DNA of 64,000 nt from Verrucomicrobiia bacterium (GTDB lineage Bacteria; Verrucomicrobiota; Verrucomicrobiia; Limisphaerales; CAIMTB01): NCBI GenBank assembly GCA_019634625.1, contig JAHCBA010000010.1:62001-126000 (forward strand), given 5' to 3'. Shown here in pieces: positions 53,027 to 61,764 of the stretch. The notes under the pieces are model-generated. The model saw only the letters and a list, made by a program, of their open reading frames with translations, was not told the DNA's origin and made no database searches. Both the position numbers and the translations under genes were made by a program. Every line of letters begins with the position of its first letter. Within the stretch, counting starts at the first letter, position 1.

Positions 53027-54700
53027 TTACAGCTGCTCCGGGTGGAGGACCACCACCTCGCGATCCAGGAACACGTTCGTCATCGTGGTGCGCACTCCAC
53101 TCGGCCATCGGATCTCCAATTCGCCCGTCCCTCCGACCGACCCGCAGCCGAAGTGGACCCGCGGATCGCTGGCGGAATAATAGCTTCCCGAGGTCACGCT
53201 CCGCTTCGTTTGGGAACGGTTCCCCACGCTCAACCGGATGGTGGCTCCTTCGATGATCCCCCGTCCTGCGAGGCGAACCCGGAGCCACCGGTTTCGAGTC
53301 GGCGTCATGTTCCTCAGAAGCAGCGGCTCTCCTTCGATGTCCGAGACGAGCAGGTCCATCCGCCCGTCGTTGTCGATGTCCCCGACGCACAGCGCGCGCC
53401 CCGCGATGCCGCGCCGCCAGCCCTCACCGAAATGAGTGACCTCGATGAACCGGCCCTCGCCCGCATTGCGAAAGACCTGCAACGGCTGGCGCGACGACGT
53501 TGCCGGATCGAGTTCTTCGATGCGATGGAGCGGGTGCCCATTGGCCACCACCAACTCCGGCAGGCCGTCGTTGTCCAGGTCCACCCATTGCACGCCCCAA
53601 CCGACCGTAGGTAGGGTTGCCGTGCCGAGACCCGAGGTGAAGGCTGCGTTCAAAAACCGGCCCGATCCCTCGTTGCGATACAGGCTCATCGGCTCGTCCC
53701 GGTAGTTGGTCACCACGAGATCCTCGAGCCCGTCGTCGTTGTAGTCTCCGAAGGCCGCTCCCATCCCCGACTGGACGCCGCCGTGGATTCCCAATGCGGT
53801 CCCCGAAGAAAGGCCCGCGCTCACGAAGCCGCGGCCACCCCGGTTGAGAAAGAGGTCGCACGGCATACGATCATTGGCGATGTAGAGGTCCGGGTACCCG
53901 TCGTCGTCGATGTCGCCGAAGGCCACACCCAATGCCTTCCCCTCCGCCTCACCCAAACTGAACTCCGCCGTTGCCTCGACGAACCGGCCCTCTCCGATCC
54001 CCCGATAGAACACCCCCCGCTGCGGCCCGAACTCATCCGGGCCGCACGCCGTCACGATGCCGTTCGGATAAGTGCACGCACCCGAGTGCCCCGCGAGATC
54101 CACGTACCTTCCCACGTACAGGTCCAATCGGCCGTCGAGGTCCACATCCGCGAAGGCCGCGCCCGTCTGCCAGGCCTCGGGCGGCACGTCCCCCAACCCG
54201 CTCTGCTCGGTGATGTCCTCGAACCGGCCACCCCCGCGGTTCCGGTACAGGGCCGCGCAACCGAAGCCCGCCAGGAACAGGTCCGGCCGCCCATCGTTGT
54301 CGACATCCCCAACCGCCACGCCTTGCCAGTAGCCCTCCTGCCGGAACCCGGTGTCCAACACCTCCTCGAATCGCCAGTTGCCGAGATTGCGAAACAACGC
54401 CACACGGTTCGGCCCCGCCAGGAGCACATCCAGCAACCCGTCGCCGTCCGCGTCGAACAGCGCCGCCGCATGACCGATGGTCTCCTTGATCCCGACATCC
54501 CGGCTCGTGTCGTACGCCAGCGGAAACCGAATGCCTGAGGTCGGTTGCATGTTCTCGAAGCGAATTCCCTCCGGCGCCCCCGCCTCCCTGACCGCCTCCG
54601 CTTCCGGTCCACTGCGGTCACAGGCCGCCAGACAGACCGCGACCCCAATGATACCCGGTCCGGCCCGCCGGACGCTCCGCCAGTACCCCGCCCCCTTCAT
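53027..54700 (-). CDS. FG-GAP/VCBS repeat lipoprotein with ASPIC/UnbV domain (CRTAC1-like)
   Basis: 557 residues. Lipoprotein signal (IIGVAVCLAACD, lipobox LAAC). At least six FG-GAP/VCBS repeats with calcium-type loops (FDADGDGLLDVLLAG, GDVDNDGRPDLFLAG, GDIDDDGYPDLYIAN, DNDGLPELVVANG, DIDNDGRMDLLVSD) make a beta-propeller. A C-terminal ASPIC/UnbV domain follows (RNRWLRVRLAG, VHFGCGSVGGTGELEIRWP). Probably on the outer or cell-surface membrane. The ATG overlaps the stop of the permease-amidohydrolase gene (ATGA), which ties it to the RiPP operon as its last gene. It may bind the product or the cell surface; no activity is known. Confidence 0.8.
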   Translation of the reverse strand: MKGAGYWRSVRRAGPGIIGVAVCLAACDRSGPEAEAVREAGAPEGIRFENMQPTSGIRFPLAYDTSRDVGIKETIGHAAALFDADGDGLLDVLLAGPNRVALFRNLGNWRFEEVLDTGFRQEGYWQGVAVGDVDNDGRPDLFLAGFGCAALYRNRGGGRFEDITEQSGLGDVPPEAWQTGAAFADVDLDGRLDLYVGRYVDLAGHSGACTYPNGIVTACGPDEFGPQRGVFYRGIGEGRFVEATAEFSLGEAEGKALGVAFGDIDDDGYPDLYIANDRMPCDLFLNRGGRGFVSAGLSSGTALGIHGGVQSGMGAAFGDYNDDGLEDLVVTNYRDEPMSLYRNEGSGRFLNAAFTSGLGTATLPTVGWGVQWVDLDNDGLPELVVANGHPLHRIEELDPATSSRQPLQVFRNAGEGRFIEVTHFGEGWRRGIAGRALCVGDIDNDGRMDLLVSDIEGEPLLLRNMTPTRNRWLRVRLAGRGIIEGATIRLSVGNRSQTKRSVTSGSYYSASDPRVHFGCGSVGGTGELEIRWPSGVRTTMTNVFLDREVVVLHPEQL

Positions 54701-56937
54701 CGCCGGTCAACCCCCGCCCGCGGCATCCAATCGCCGGGAGCCGATGTGAGAATGGTTTCGCGATCCAATCGTTCCCCGCGGAAATAAACCGCCCGGACCC
54801 GTCGCAAGGCGCGGATGTCCACCGAAGGATCGCCATCCAGAACGACCAGATCGGCGAACGCCCCCGGCGCAATTCGCCCCACGTCGGTGGACCCGAGACG
54901 CCGGGCCGCCGCTCCCGTTGCCGAGATCAATGCCTCCGCCGGTGTCATCCCCGCAGCATCGACCAGCAGCTCGAGTTCGCGCAGCAATCCGAGCCCATGA
55001 AACGCCCCCGGATTCCCCGCATCGCTGCCCGCCAAAATCGGAACGCCTCCCGCCACCGCCCGCCGGATCGCCTCCAACGTTCGTTCGTGCCGTCGTGTGT
55101 AATACGCGACCGCCTCCGCCGAGGCGCCCACGCGGGTCACCCACGAACCGGGCGAGGTCAGCGACACCACCACTCGAGGGTCCACCCACCGTCGCACGTC
55201 GGAGTCGGTGACCGCTTCGCCCCGAATCGCCCGTGCCAATCCCTCCGACGCCGCCAGGGTGGGCGTCAATGTCACCCCCCGCTCCGCCAATTCCGCGATC
55301 GTCTCCGCAGACAAATCGGGAGGCACGTGCTCGATCCCTCGAACCCCGAGGCGAATGGCGAGACGCGCGTGAAGGTCGCTGTCCACATGCGCGGTGGTCG
55401 CAAGGCTCATGGCGCGCGCCGCGTCCATCCCCGCCGCCGCCGCGCTCTCCGTCAGAACCGGCAGGGATTCCCCAATGCGACCGGCGTCGAGATAGAACTT
55501 GATGAGATCCACCCCGCCCGCTCCGAGTTCCCGGACCGCCGCGACGGCCCCCTCCGGGCTGTCGATCTGCCGCGTGATCCGGCCCGCCAGACCCGGCACC
55601 GCCGCGAAATACACCGACGGATGCCCCCGGGGCGCGGTGAGACCCGGACCCGAGAAGAAGGGGCGCGGCGCCCGCATGGTCCCTCGCCCGACCGCTTCGC
55701 GAAGGCTCCTCAAGTCGTCGGGATCGTCGGTCATCGAGACGAACGACGTGACGCCCCATGCCAGGTAAACCTGCAGGTCGCGCCGCAATCGCGCGGCGCT
55801 GAACTCCGCGGACGACGCCGCGCCACCCGCCGAGCCGCCGAGGTGGACATGCGAATCGATCAACCCCGGGACGATGAACGCCCCTCCCATGTCGGTCCCT
55901 CCCTCCGTCCCCACCCCTCCCGCCGCCACCTCGACGATGCGTCCCCCTTCGATCGTCACGCGCCCGCGCTCGATGCGTCCCCCGAGCCCATCCAGAATCG
56001 TCGCACCGAAGAGCACCGTGCGGTCGGACGACCCCGAATCCGGAACGCCCGCCGACGGCAAAGGCGCCTCGGACGGCAGCGGCTCGGTCGGCGGTGGCCG
56101 GCTCGATTCCAGCGCCTCGCCCCGCAACAAGGCCGCCCCGTACAGCGCGGCCAGGCACACCACCGCCACCGCGACACGCCGTCGCTCGATCGGACCCTCG
56201 CTCTCCCAGCGAAAAGCCGCCGCCGCCAGCGGCATCCCCACCAGGACCGTCAACACGAGCATCACCGTCGGAAACGCAGGCCACCCGAATCCCGCGCCAC
56301 GCAACGCAACCGCCTGCAGGAGGTCCACCACGTACGTGGACGGCAGCGCCAACGCCAGCGTCCGAATCCAATCGGGCATGAGAAACAAGGGCATGGCGGC
56401 CCCGGACAGAAACATCATCGGGAAAAACACGAGATTCGAAATCATGGGCGCCGACTTCATGTCGCGCGCGCCCCCGCCAACCAGGAGGCCCAGCGGCAGC
56501 AACGCCAGCGCCGCCAGCGCCGACGCCGCCATCAATGCCGGAGAATCCCCCCAGAACGTCACGCCGAACAAGGCACGGGCCAACGCGAGTTGCAGAGCCA
56601 CCGAGACCATCATGTTCGCCATCGCCGTCACGACGTGAGCGGTCACCACGGTGGACGAAGTCGCCGGGGTCGCCCGCAACCGGCGGTACATCCCGCGCTC
56701 CCGAAGACTCACCATGTGCAGCGCCAACCCGAACACCGACGCGCTCAGCAGGTTGATCGTCAGGATCCCCGGCACGATCCAGGTCACGCGCTCCGTCTCC
56801 CCGCCCCCGAACACATAGGACAACCCGATCAGGAACAGCAGCGGCAGGACGAGGTTCCAGAACAATGCCGGCTTGCTCCGCCACGACTGCACCAGAAACG
56901 CCCACGTCAGGGCGCCAACCCCTCGGAATCGCCTCAT
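54697..56937 (-). CDS. Fusion: ABC-2 permease and metal-dependent amidohydrolase
   Basis: 746 residues. Residues 1-250 are an ABC-2 permease with six helices (about 25-43, 52-75, 97-120, 132-155, 163-186, 218-242). A seventh helix (about 255-272) and a Pro-rich linker (280-300) lead to an imidazolonepropionase-like amidohydrolase (305-746). Metal ligands appear complete: H363 and H365 in LIDSHVHLG, K480 in VDLIKFYLDAG, H517, H537 in GIEHVPP, and D639 in LAGSDAGNPG. With six permease helices and one extra, the enzyme domain would face the periplasm. It is coupled to the ABC ATPase gene. It could export a modified peptide and then hydrolyse it, for example by cutting a leader. The role is inference; both domains are clear. 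Confidence 0.85.
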   Translation of the reverse strand: MRRFRGVGALTWAFLVQSWRSKPALFWNLVLPLLFLIGLSYVFGGGETERVTWIVPGILTINLLSASVFGLALHMVSLRERGMYRRLRATPATSSTVVTAHVVTAMANMMVSVALQLALARALFGVTFWGDSPALMAASALAALALLPLGLLVGGGARDMKSAPMISNLVFFPMMFLSGAAMPLFLMPDWIRTLALALPSTYVVDLLQAVALRGAGFGWPAFPTVMLVLTVLVGMPLAAAAFRWESEGPIERRRVAVAVVCLAALYGAALLRGEALESSRPPPTEPLPSEAPLPSAGVPDSGSSDRTVLFGATILDGLGGRIERGRVTIEGGRIVEVAAGGVGTEGGTDMGGAFIVPGLIDSHVHLGGSAGGAASSAEFSAARLRRDLQVYLAWGVTSFVSMTDDPDDLRSLREAVGRGTMRAPRPFFSGPGLTAPRGHPSVYFAAVPGLAGRITRQIDSPEGAVAAVRELGAGGVDLIKFYLDAGRIGESLPVLTESAAAAGMDAARAMSLATTAHVDSDLHARLAIRLGVRGIEHVPPDLSAETIAELAERGVTLTPTLAASEGLARAIRGEAVTDSDVRRWVDPRVVVSLTSPGSWVTRVGASAEAVAYYTRRHERTLEAIRRAVAGGVPILAGSDAGNPGAFHGLGLLRELELLVDAAGMTPAEALISATGAAARRLGSTDVGRIAPGAFADLVVLDGDPSVDIRALRRVRAVYFRGERLDRETILTSAPGDWMPRAGVDRR

Positions 56938-57866
56938 GACGTCGCCTCCCGGCCGGGGTGCGGCTCCCGCCCCATCACCTCGACGTAGAACGCCTCAAGA
57001 CTGGGTCGCCGCAAGTCCAGCCCGACAAGCTTCACCCCGCCGCCCTCCACGATCCGTCCTATCGCCACCATCGCCGCATTCGGATCGGGAGTGACGTAAC
57101 GCCGGTGGCTCCCCTCCATGCCCTGCGCCATCGCGCCGGCCCTTAGCAGCGGCCCGTCGTCAAACGCCCCCTCCACCGCGATCCGAAGCACGGGAAGCGT
57201 TCCCGTGCCGGACGCCAGTTCCGCGGGCGTTCCGTCCGCGACGATCTCACCCGCTCGCAGGAGAATCACCCGGTCGCACAACCGCTCCACCTCCTCCAGG
57301 TCGTGGCTGGCCAGCAACACCGTCCGACCCGCCGCGCGCAACGCCGCCAGATGGGTGTGAACCTCCCGGCGCGCCACCGGGTCGAGCCCGCTGGTCGGTT
57401 CGTCCAGGATGACGAGTTCCGGATCGTTCACCAACGCCAGCGCCACCGCCAAACGGCGCTGCTGTCCCATCGACAACCTTCCATTCGGAACATTCCCCAC
57501 CCCCGCCAACCCAACCGTGTCCAGGAGTTCGCCCGGCGGCCTTGCCCGGGCATAGAAAGCGCCGAACAATCGAAGCGTCTCGCGCGGGGTCAGTTCGGGA
57601 GGCAGCACCGTCGATTGCAGTTGCACGCCGATGCGTTCGCGGAGTCGCGCCGCCTGACTTCCCGGATCCAGTCCCAAAACCGTCACCCGCCCCGCGCCTG
57701 CCGTGCGAAGTCCCTCGATGATCTCGACCAGCGTCGTCTTCCCGACGCCGTTCGGTCCCAGAATGCCCACGATCTGCCCGCTCCCGCCGATCGTCAGGCT
57801 GACGCGCTTCAGCACCTCCGTCGCGCCGTACGCCTTCGACAGGTTCTCAATCTCGACGATCGTCAT
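56934..57866 (-). CDS. ABC transporter ATP-binding protein
   Basis: 310 residues. Walker A GPNGVGKTT, signature LSMGQQRR, Walker B LVILDEPTSGLD, and the switch His in LLASHDLEEVERL. C-terminal accessory domain to residue 310. This is the DrrA/CcmA-like type that pairs with ABC-2 permeases, here the fusion protein encoded next (four-base overlap). Together they would export the RiPP product or give self-resistance, like SagG-SagH/I in streptolysin S clusters. GGAGG nine bases before the ATG at 57866; the start overlaps the CPBP stop (TGATG). Confidence 0.92.
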   Translation of the reverse strand: MTIVEIENLSKAYGATEVLKRVSLTIGGSGQIVGILGPNGVGKTTLVEIIEGLRTAGAGRVTVLGLDPGSQAARLRERIGVQLQSTVLPPELTPRETLRLFGAFYARARPPGELLDTVGLAGVGNVPNGRLSMGQQRRLAVALALVNDPELVILDEPTSGLDPVARREVHTHLAALRAAGRTVLLASHDLEEVERLCDRVILLRAGEIVADGTPAELASGTGTLPVLRIAVEGAFDDGPLLRAGAMAQGMEGSHRRYVTPDPNAAMVAIGRIVEGGGVKLVGLDLRRPSLEAFYVEVMGREPHPGREATS

Positions 57867-58645
57867 CACATCGGTGCCTCCGGGATTCCGGCAGGGTCGC
57901 CCCCCGGGTTCCGTCGCCATCGCCCGAGAAAAAAGACGACGAACGACCCATGGCAGACCACCGCCGGAATCACGCTCCCGGTCAACATCACCAACACTCC
58001 CCCAACGAACGAGATGGCCACGCACCCGCCGCCGACCACCGTCGCCTGGAACCGCGTCCGCAATTGCAGGAGCTGTTGGCCACAGAACAAGGCCCCCACC
58101 ACCGCGACCGCCGTCCACGGTCCAAGGCCGACACGGCTCGTCGCAATCTCGAGCAGGACTCCGCGAAAGACCCATTCCTCGACCATCCCGCTCACCGCCC
58201 CAAGAATCACCGCCACCCGGGGCGGCAAAACCTCCAATCCGCGGATCCACGGAATCTCGCGCAACTCCGCGAACCGTTCGGGTCCGCCCTGCCGGGTCAT
58301 CGCGCAGGCGAGTTCGACGCCCAGGTTGGTCAGCGAGATCACGGCAACGAGACCGAGCAGTGTCGGGCCCCACGGATCCGACCGGGAGGCGATCAGCTCC
58401 GCCGGGCGTATCCCGTAAGCCCAACCGAACCCCGCGGCGATCAATAGGCCCGCGCCCAGATAGATCGAGGTCAGCAGCAGGGATCTCACCTCCGCGGGCC
58501 GACGCCGACTGTAACCCATCGCCGCAAACTGCACCGACCGGAACAGCCTCGACCGCTCGTCGGCGTACCACAACGTCCGACCCCATAGCCAGGAAGCGCC
58601 GGCCGCCATCGCCAGGAACACCGCGATGGAAACCGCGCTAGGCAT
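57866..58645 (-). CDS. CPBP-family intramembrane protease-like protein, altered motif 2
   Basis: 259 residues from the ATG at 58645, with about seven to eight helices. CPBP motif 1 is present (GMVEEWVFRGVLLE, EExxxR), and motif 3 is near PAVVCHGSFVVF. Motif 2 reads FCGQQLLQL, lacking the usual FxxxH histidine, so catalysis is doubtful. SagE, a CPBP protein, serves as leader protease or immunity protein in streptolysin S. This copy may be an immunity or partner subunit to the intact one encoded just upstream. Overlaps its neighbours on both sides. Confidence 0.75.
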   Translation of the reverse strand: MPSAVSIAVFLAMAAGASWLWGRTLWYADERSRLFRSVQFAAMGYSRRRPAEVRSLLLTSIYLGAGLLIAAGFGWAYGIRPAELIASRSDPWGPTLLGLVAVISLTNLGVELACAMTRQGGPERFAELREIPWIRGLEVLPPRVAVILGAVSGMVEEWVFRGVLLEIATSRVGLGPWTAVAVVGALFCGQQLLQLRTRFQATVVGGGCVAISFVGGVLVMLTGSVIPAVVCHGSFVVFFLGRWRRNPGGDPAGIPEAPM

Positions 58646-59294
58646 GGCGACCTCCCGCGAGACGAAACAGCAGCACGTTCTGCAACCCGTGCGCGACAAT
58701 CGCCGGCCACAGACTTCCGCCGGCCGCGAGGAACAGGAGGCCGTACACCGCGCCGCAAAGGCTCTTCGACACCACCGTCCATCCGCCAAACGCCAGGTGA
58801 TTCAGCCCATATGCCACGGAACCCGCCGCAAGAGCCACCGGCATGGCCCACCCCAGTGAGGCCATCGCAACCCCCAGCCACACCTGCCGATAGAAAACCT
58901 CCTCCCCCACCACGATGGCCCCGACCAGCAGCCGGTCCGTCGGACGAAACCGTACCCGCCAGATGGGAGGCAGTTCGAATCGCGGGAACCGGCCCGTGGC
59001 CCGATAGGCGCGCAGACCGTGGATCCCCAGCTCCATCCCCAGCGCCACCGGCGCCGCAAGAACCGCCATGGCCAGCCATCCGGCGGACGCCGGAGCGAAC
59101 GCGATGAGACCGGGACGCATCCACACGATCGCGAACGCCACCGCGACGTACGGCAGAAGCAGGACCCCGAGGTAGGCGGTGGTCACCGACCCCGGCCTTC
59201 CTCCGAAGGTGTGATGGAGCGAATGACCGAAGCCGGAAGGATACGCGGTGGCCGCCAGAATCAGGCAGTCAAGGAAGGGGGTGGGGAAACCCAT
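58638..59294 (-). CDS. CPBP-family intramembrane metalloprotease
   Basis: 218 residues, about six to seven helices. All three CPBP motifs are seen: GEEVFYRQ (EExxxR), AYGLNHLAF with the motif 2 His, and AHGLQNVLLF (HxxxN). A likely leader peptidase or immunity protein, like SagE. The ATG at 59294 follows GGAGGG at seven bases, better than the ATG at 59309. It overlaps the YcaO gene end by 26 bases and the next CPBP gene by eight. Confidence 0.85.
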   Translation of the reverse strand: MGFPTPFLDCLILAATAYPSGFGHSLHHTFGGRPGSVTTAYLGVLLLPYVAVAFAIVWMRPGLIAFAPASAGWLAMAVLAAPVALGMELGIHGLRAYRATGRFPRFELPPIWRVRFRPTDRLLVGAIVVGEEVFYRQVWLGVAMASLGWAMPVALAAGSVAYGLNHLAFGGWTVVSKSLCGAVYGLLFLAAGGSLWPAIVAHGLQNVLLFRLAGGRHA

Positions 59295-60630
59295 TGCGAA
59301 TCCCTCCATGCGCCCGAAGACGCGGGTGCTCGCCGTAGGGAACCCCCGGCACACACATCGTCACCAACTCCGGCACGAACACCCGCATCACCCTCCACCC
59401 GCGCCCAGCCGTCTCCGGGGGCGTGATGTCCAGGTACACCCCGTATTCGCTGTGTCGCGAGAGCTGCCGGATCAAACGGGCGGTGTCCGCCTTCGCATCC
59501 CCGCTGTCATGGGAGGGCAGCCCCGACAACACCGTGCGTTCCCCGATCAACCGGTCGATCGTCGCCCGCTTCTCCGCGGCCCGGTCGGGCGACGCGAAGA
59601 AGGCCACGTTGGCGTCCAGGTCGTCGAAGGCCTCCTCCGCCGACCGCGTCGCCATGTACTTGTCCGGAAGAAAGACCGGTCCGTAGATCCCGAGAAACGC
59701 GATGGCCACGGCCTCCATGAGGCTCCGGTAGTACGCGCGAACCGGGTCCAGATGCCCCTGGGCGCCGAGCACGATGTACGGGCGCTCGCCACGCCGGTTG
59801 ATCAGTACGGATGCCAGGACATGGGCATCGACTCCTTCGAGAAGATTCAGCAGCAGCGGCACCACCTCGTAGCGGGAGTCGGCCTCGTGGAGCCTCGGAA
59901 GCAACCTCGCCACGGTGAGATCATCAACCGTGACTCGTGGGGCCTTCAAGGCCGCGTACCAGTGAATCATCAGGGCGTCGATCTCGATGAACTCCAGCAG
60001 GGCGCTCTGCAAGGCGCGCTCGACCGACCGATGCGCGGCCGTGCCGGTCGAGAACCCGGGGGAAAAGGCGACCTCGTTCCGCGCCCGGTTCAGGCGGTAC
60101 CCGACGAACAGCATCTGCGCCGGTATCCAGATCTCCCGCGTCGGATCGAAGAGCGACGGGCACCGGATCCAGCCGACCACGTCGTCCCGTTCCAACCGCT
60201 TCATCCCCCGGTACTGGCTCCGGGCAAGCTTCTCGCAATCCGCCTCCGAAAACAGCCGAAGCCACTCGAACGGAACCGCGCCCCGCTCGCCCTCGATGTC
60301 GCTGTACGTGGCGTATTCGATGCGCCCGGCCAGGGTCACCTGGGACACCAACAGCGCGTATCGCTCGATCGCCTCGCCCGCCAGACGGACCAATGCCTCC
60401 TCGTGGAAGACCCCGTACCCGCTGAGGTGGTACTGCATCTCGAGCAGCGGATTCAGCAGCACCTTGTGGTAGGCCGGCATCTGCGCGACCACCGACTTGA
60501 TGTCCAGGTCGTCCGCATACTTCACCGGACTCACCAGCAGGCTCCGCGTGATGCCGCCGTGCTCGGAACAGATCGGCTTGAGGATGTCCTCGAGCAGGTG
60601 CGCCGAAAACGGGTAGTAGGTCGGTTCCAT
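59269..60630 (-). CDS. YcaO-domain azoline-forming cyclodehydratase component
   Basis: 453 residues. YcaO ATP-binding motifs: GYGVFHEEALVRLAGEAIER (about 71-90) and GTAAHRSVERALQSALLEF-IEIDA. C-terminus GFPHPLP ends in the proline-rich tail that lies in the active site of azole-forming YcaOs. In TOMM pathways this enzyme uses ATP with a ThiF-like partner to cyclise Cys, Ser and Thr into (methyl)azolines. The partner is encoded 20 bases upstream. The ATG at 60630 has only a weak GGGGGC before it. Confidence 0.93.
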   Translation of the reverse strand: MEPTYYPFSAHLLEDILKPICSEHGGITRSLLVSPVKYADDLDIKSVVAQMPAYHKVLLNPLLEMQYHLSGYGVFHEEALVRLAGEAIERYALLVSQVTLAGRIEYATYSDIEGERGAVPFEWLRLFSEADCEKLARSQYRGMKRLERDDVVGWIRCPSLFDPTREIWIPAQMLFVGYRLNRARNEVAFSPGFSTGTAAHRSVERALQSALLEFIEIDALMIHWYAALKAPRVTVDDLTVARLLPRLHEADSRYEVVPLLLNLLEGVDAHVLASVLINRRGERPYIVLGAQGHLDPVRAYYRSLMEAVAIAFLGIYGPVFLPDKYMATRSAEEAFDDLDANVAFFASPDRAAEKRATIDRLIGERTVLSGLPSHDSGDAKADTARLIRQLSRHSEYGVYLDITPPETAGRGWRVMRVFVPELVTMCVPGVPYGEHPRLRAHGGIRNGFPHPLP

Positions 60631-60650
60631 GAGAAGCCCCCGGCCCCGGT

Positions 60651-61754
60651 TCAACCCTTCACCTCGACCCGCTTGAGCATCTCGTCCACCAACCGCTTCG
60701 ACGAGGTGTACAACTCGTCCATGCGCGCCTTGGCGACAAAGCCGCAACCGGGACAGTACGGAACCCTCAGCAGATCCTGAACCTGGATCTCCAGGAGGGG
60801 CAGATAGGCGTTCACCACCCGGCCCGCCAACCGCGTCATCCCCACCGATGCGTAGAGCAATGCCTCCGACAACGCGGCGGCCGTCAGGAGATGCAACGAC
60901 GGCGCCGACCGCGTCGCTCCCCTGCCGACGCCGCCCCCGTCCGCCGTGCCGCTCACGTACTTGTGGTACACCACGGTGTCCTGCTGCCTCGCCAGCAGGC
61001 GCTGCTCGTAACATTCGAAGCAGCCCGTCTGGGTCGGGTGCGCGGCCAGCAGACTCAGGAACGGGCCGTCCACCAAACCCAGCACCAGGGGCTTCTCCAG
61101 GTGAACCAGCACGCGGTTCAGATTCCGCAACATCGAGACGCACGGGTCGCCGAGGCAGCCCACCACCACCGCGTACGAACCGAAAAGGCGGGAGAACCGT
61201 TCCAGATCCCGCTCGTGCCCCACCGCGTCCACCCGCGTCGTCAGGTCCACCCGCGTCAACGCCTGGAGATCGTCGTCGGCCAGTACGTCCATGCGCATCG
61301 GTACCTGGCGCGCCAGCAATTGCGCCGCCTCCCGCGAAGACTCGCGATCGCTGAAGAACAGAATCGGCCGCGGCTCCCGAATGTAGTCCTCGAACCCCCC
61401 GAGACTGCCGCCCAGCAGCGCGTTCACGGTCCGCGCGACATCGCGCTGTCGCGGCCCGCACAGATACTGCTGGCTCGCCAGGCTGTCGAGGAGCTGGATG
61501 TAGCCGGTCAACTCCTCCGCGCCGGCGCCAACCTCCTCCCCAATCGCGTCCACATCGGCGTCCCGACCCTGCCTCAGCGTCTCGTAAACCGCCGTGAAGA
61601 AGCCCACCACCCGTTCGCTCTGGCCCGCCAATCGGACCACCGCCTCGTTGAAGTTCCATACCCCCTTCCGAAAGCGAATCTCGTCGCCGCCGCGAAAGAC
61701 CCTTACGCCCTCGTTCAATGAATAGACTCGTGGAGATGATTCGCCGCCGCTCAT
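60651..61754 (-). CDS. ThiF-like TOMM leader-binding / cyclodehydratase partner protein
   Basis: 367 residues. N-terminal about 5-100 is a winged-helix, RRE-like region (VYSLNEGVRVFRGGDEIRFR) that would bind the leader. The rest is a degenerate E1/ThiF-like domain with structural zinc ligands C245, C248 (CFEC) and C334, C337 (CPGC). No adenylation motif is seen, as in SagC-type proteins. It presents the precursor to YcaO. A clear AAGGAG lies five bases before the ATG at 61754, in the ten-base gap after SagB. Confidence 0.88.
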   Translation of the reverse strand: MSGGESSPRVYSLNEGVRVFRGGDEIRFRKGVWNFNEAVVRLAGQSERVVGFFTAVYETLRQGRDADVDAIGEEVGAGAEELTGYIQLLDSLASQQYLCGPRQRDVARTVNALLGGSLGGFEDYIREPRPILFFSDRESSREAAQLLARQVPMRMDVLADDDLQALTRVDLTTRVDAVGHERDLERFSRLFGSYAVVVGCLGDPCVSMLRNLNRVLVHLEKPLVLGLVDGPFLSLLAAHPTQTGCFECYEQRLLARQQDTVVYHKYVSGTADGGGVGRGATRSAPSLHLLTAAALSEALLYASVGMTRLAGRVVNAYLPLLEIQVQDLLRVPYCPGCGFVAKARMDELYTSSKRLVDEMLKRVEVKG

Positions 61755-61764
61755 GCGCTCCTTC

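Noticed and set aside
54707..56905. A second 732-codon minus-strand frame overlapping the permease-amidohydrolase
   Set aside because: Gly/Arg-rich shadow in another frame; the chosen frame has helices and all amidohydrolase ligands.
59269..61659. A single 796-residue YcaO protein
   Set aside because: The upstream 343 codons are antisense-free shadow sequence in the ThiF-like gene; YcaO homology begins at the ATG at 60630.
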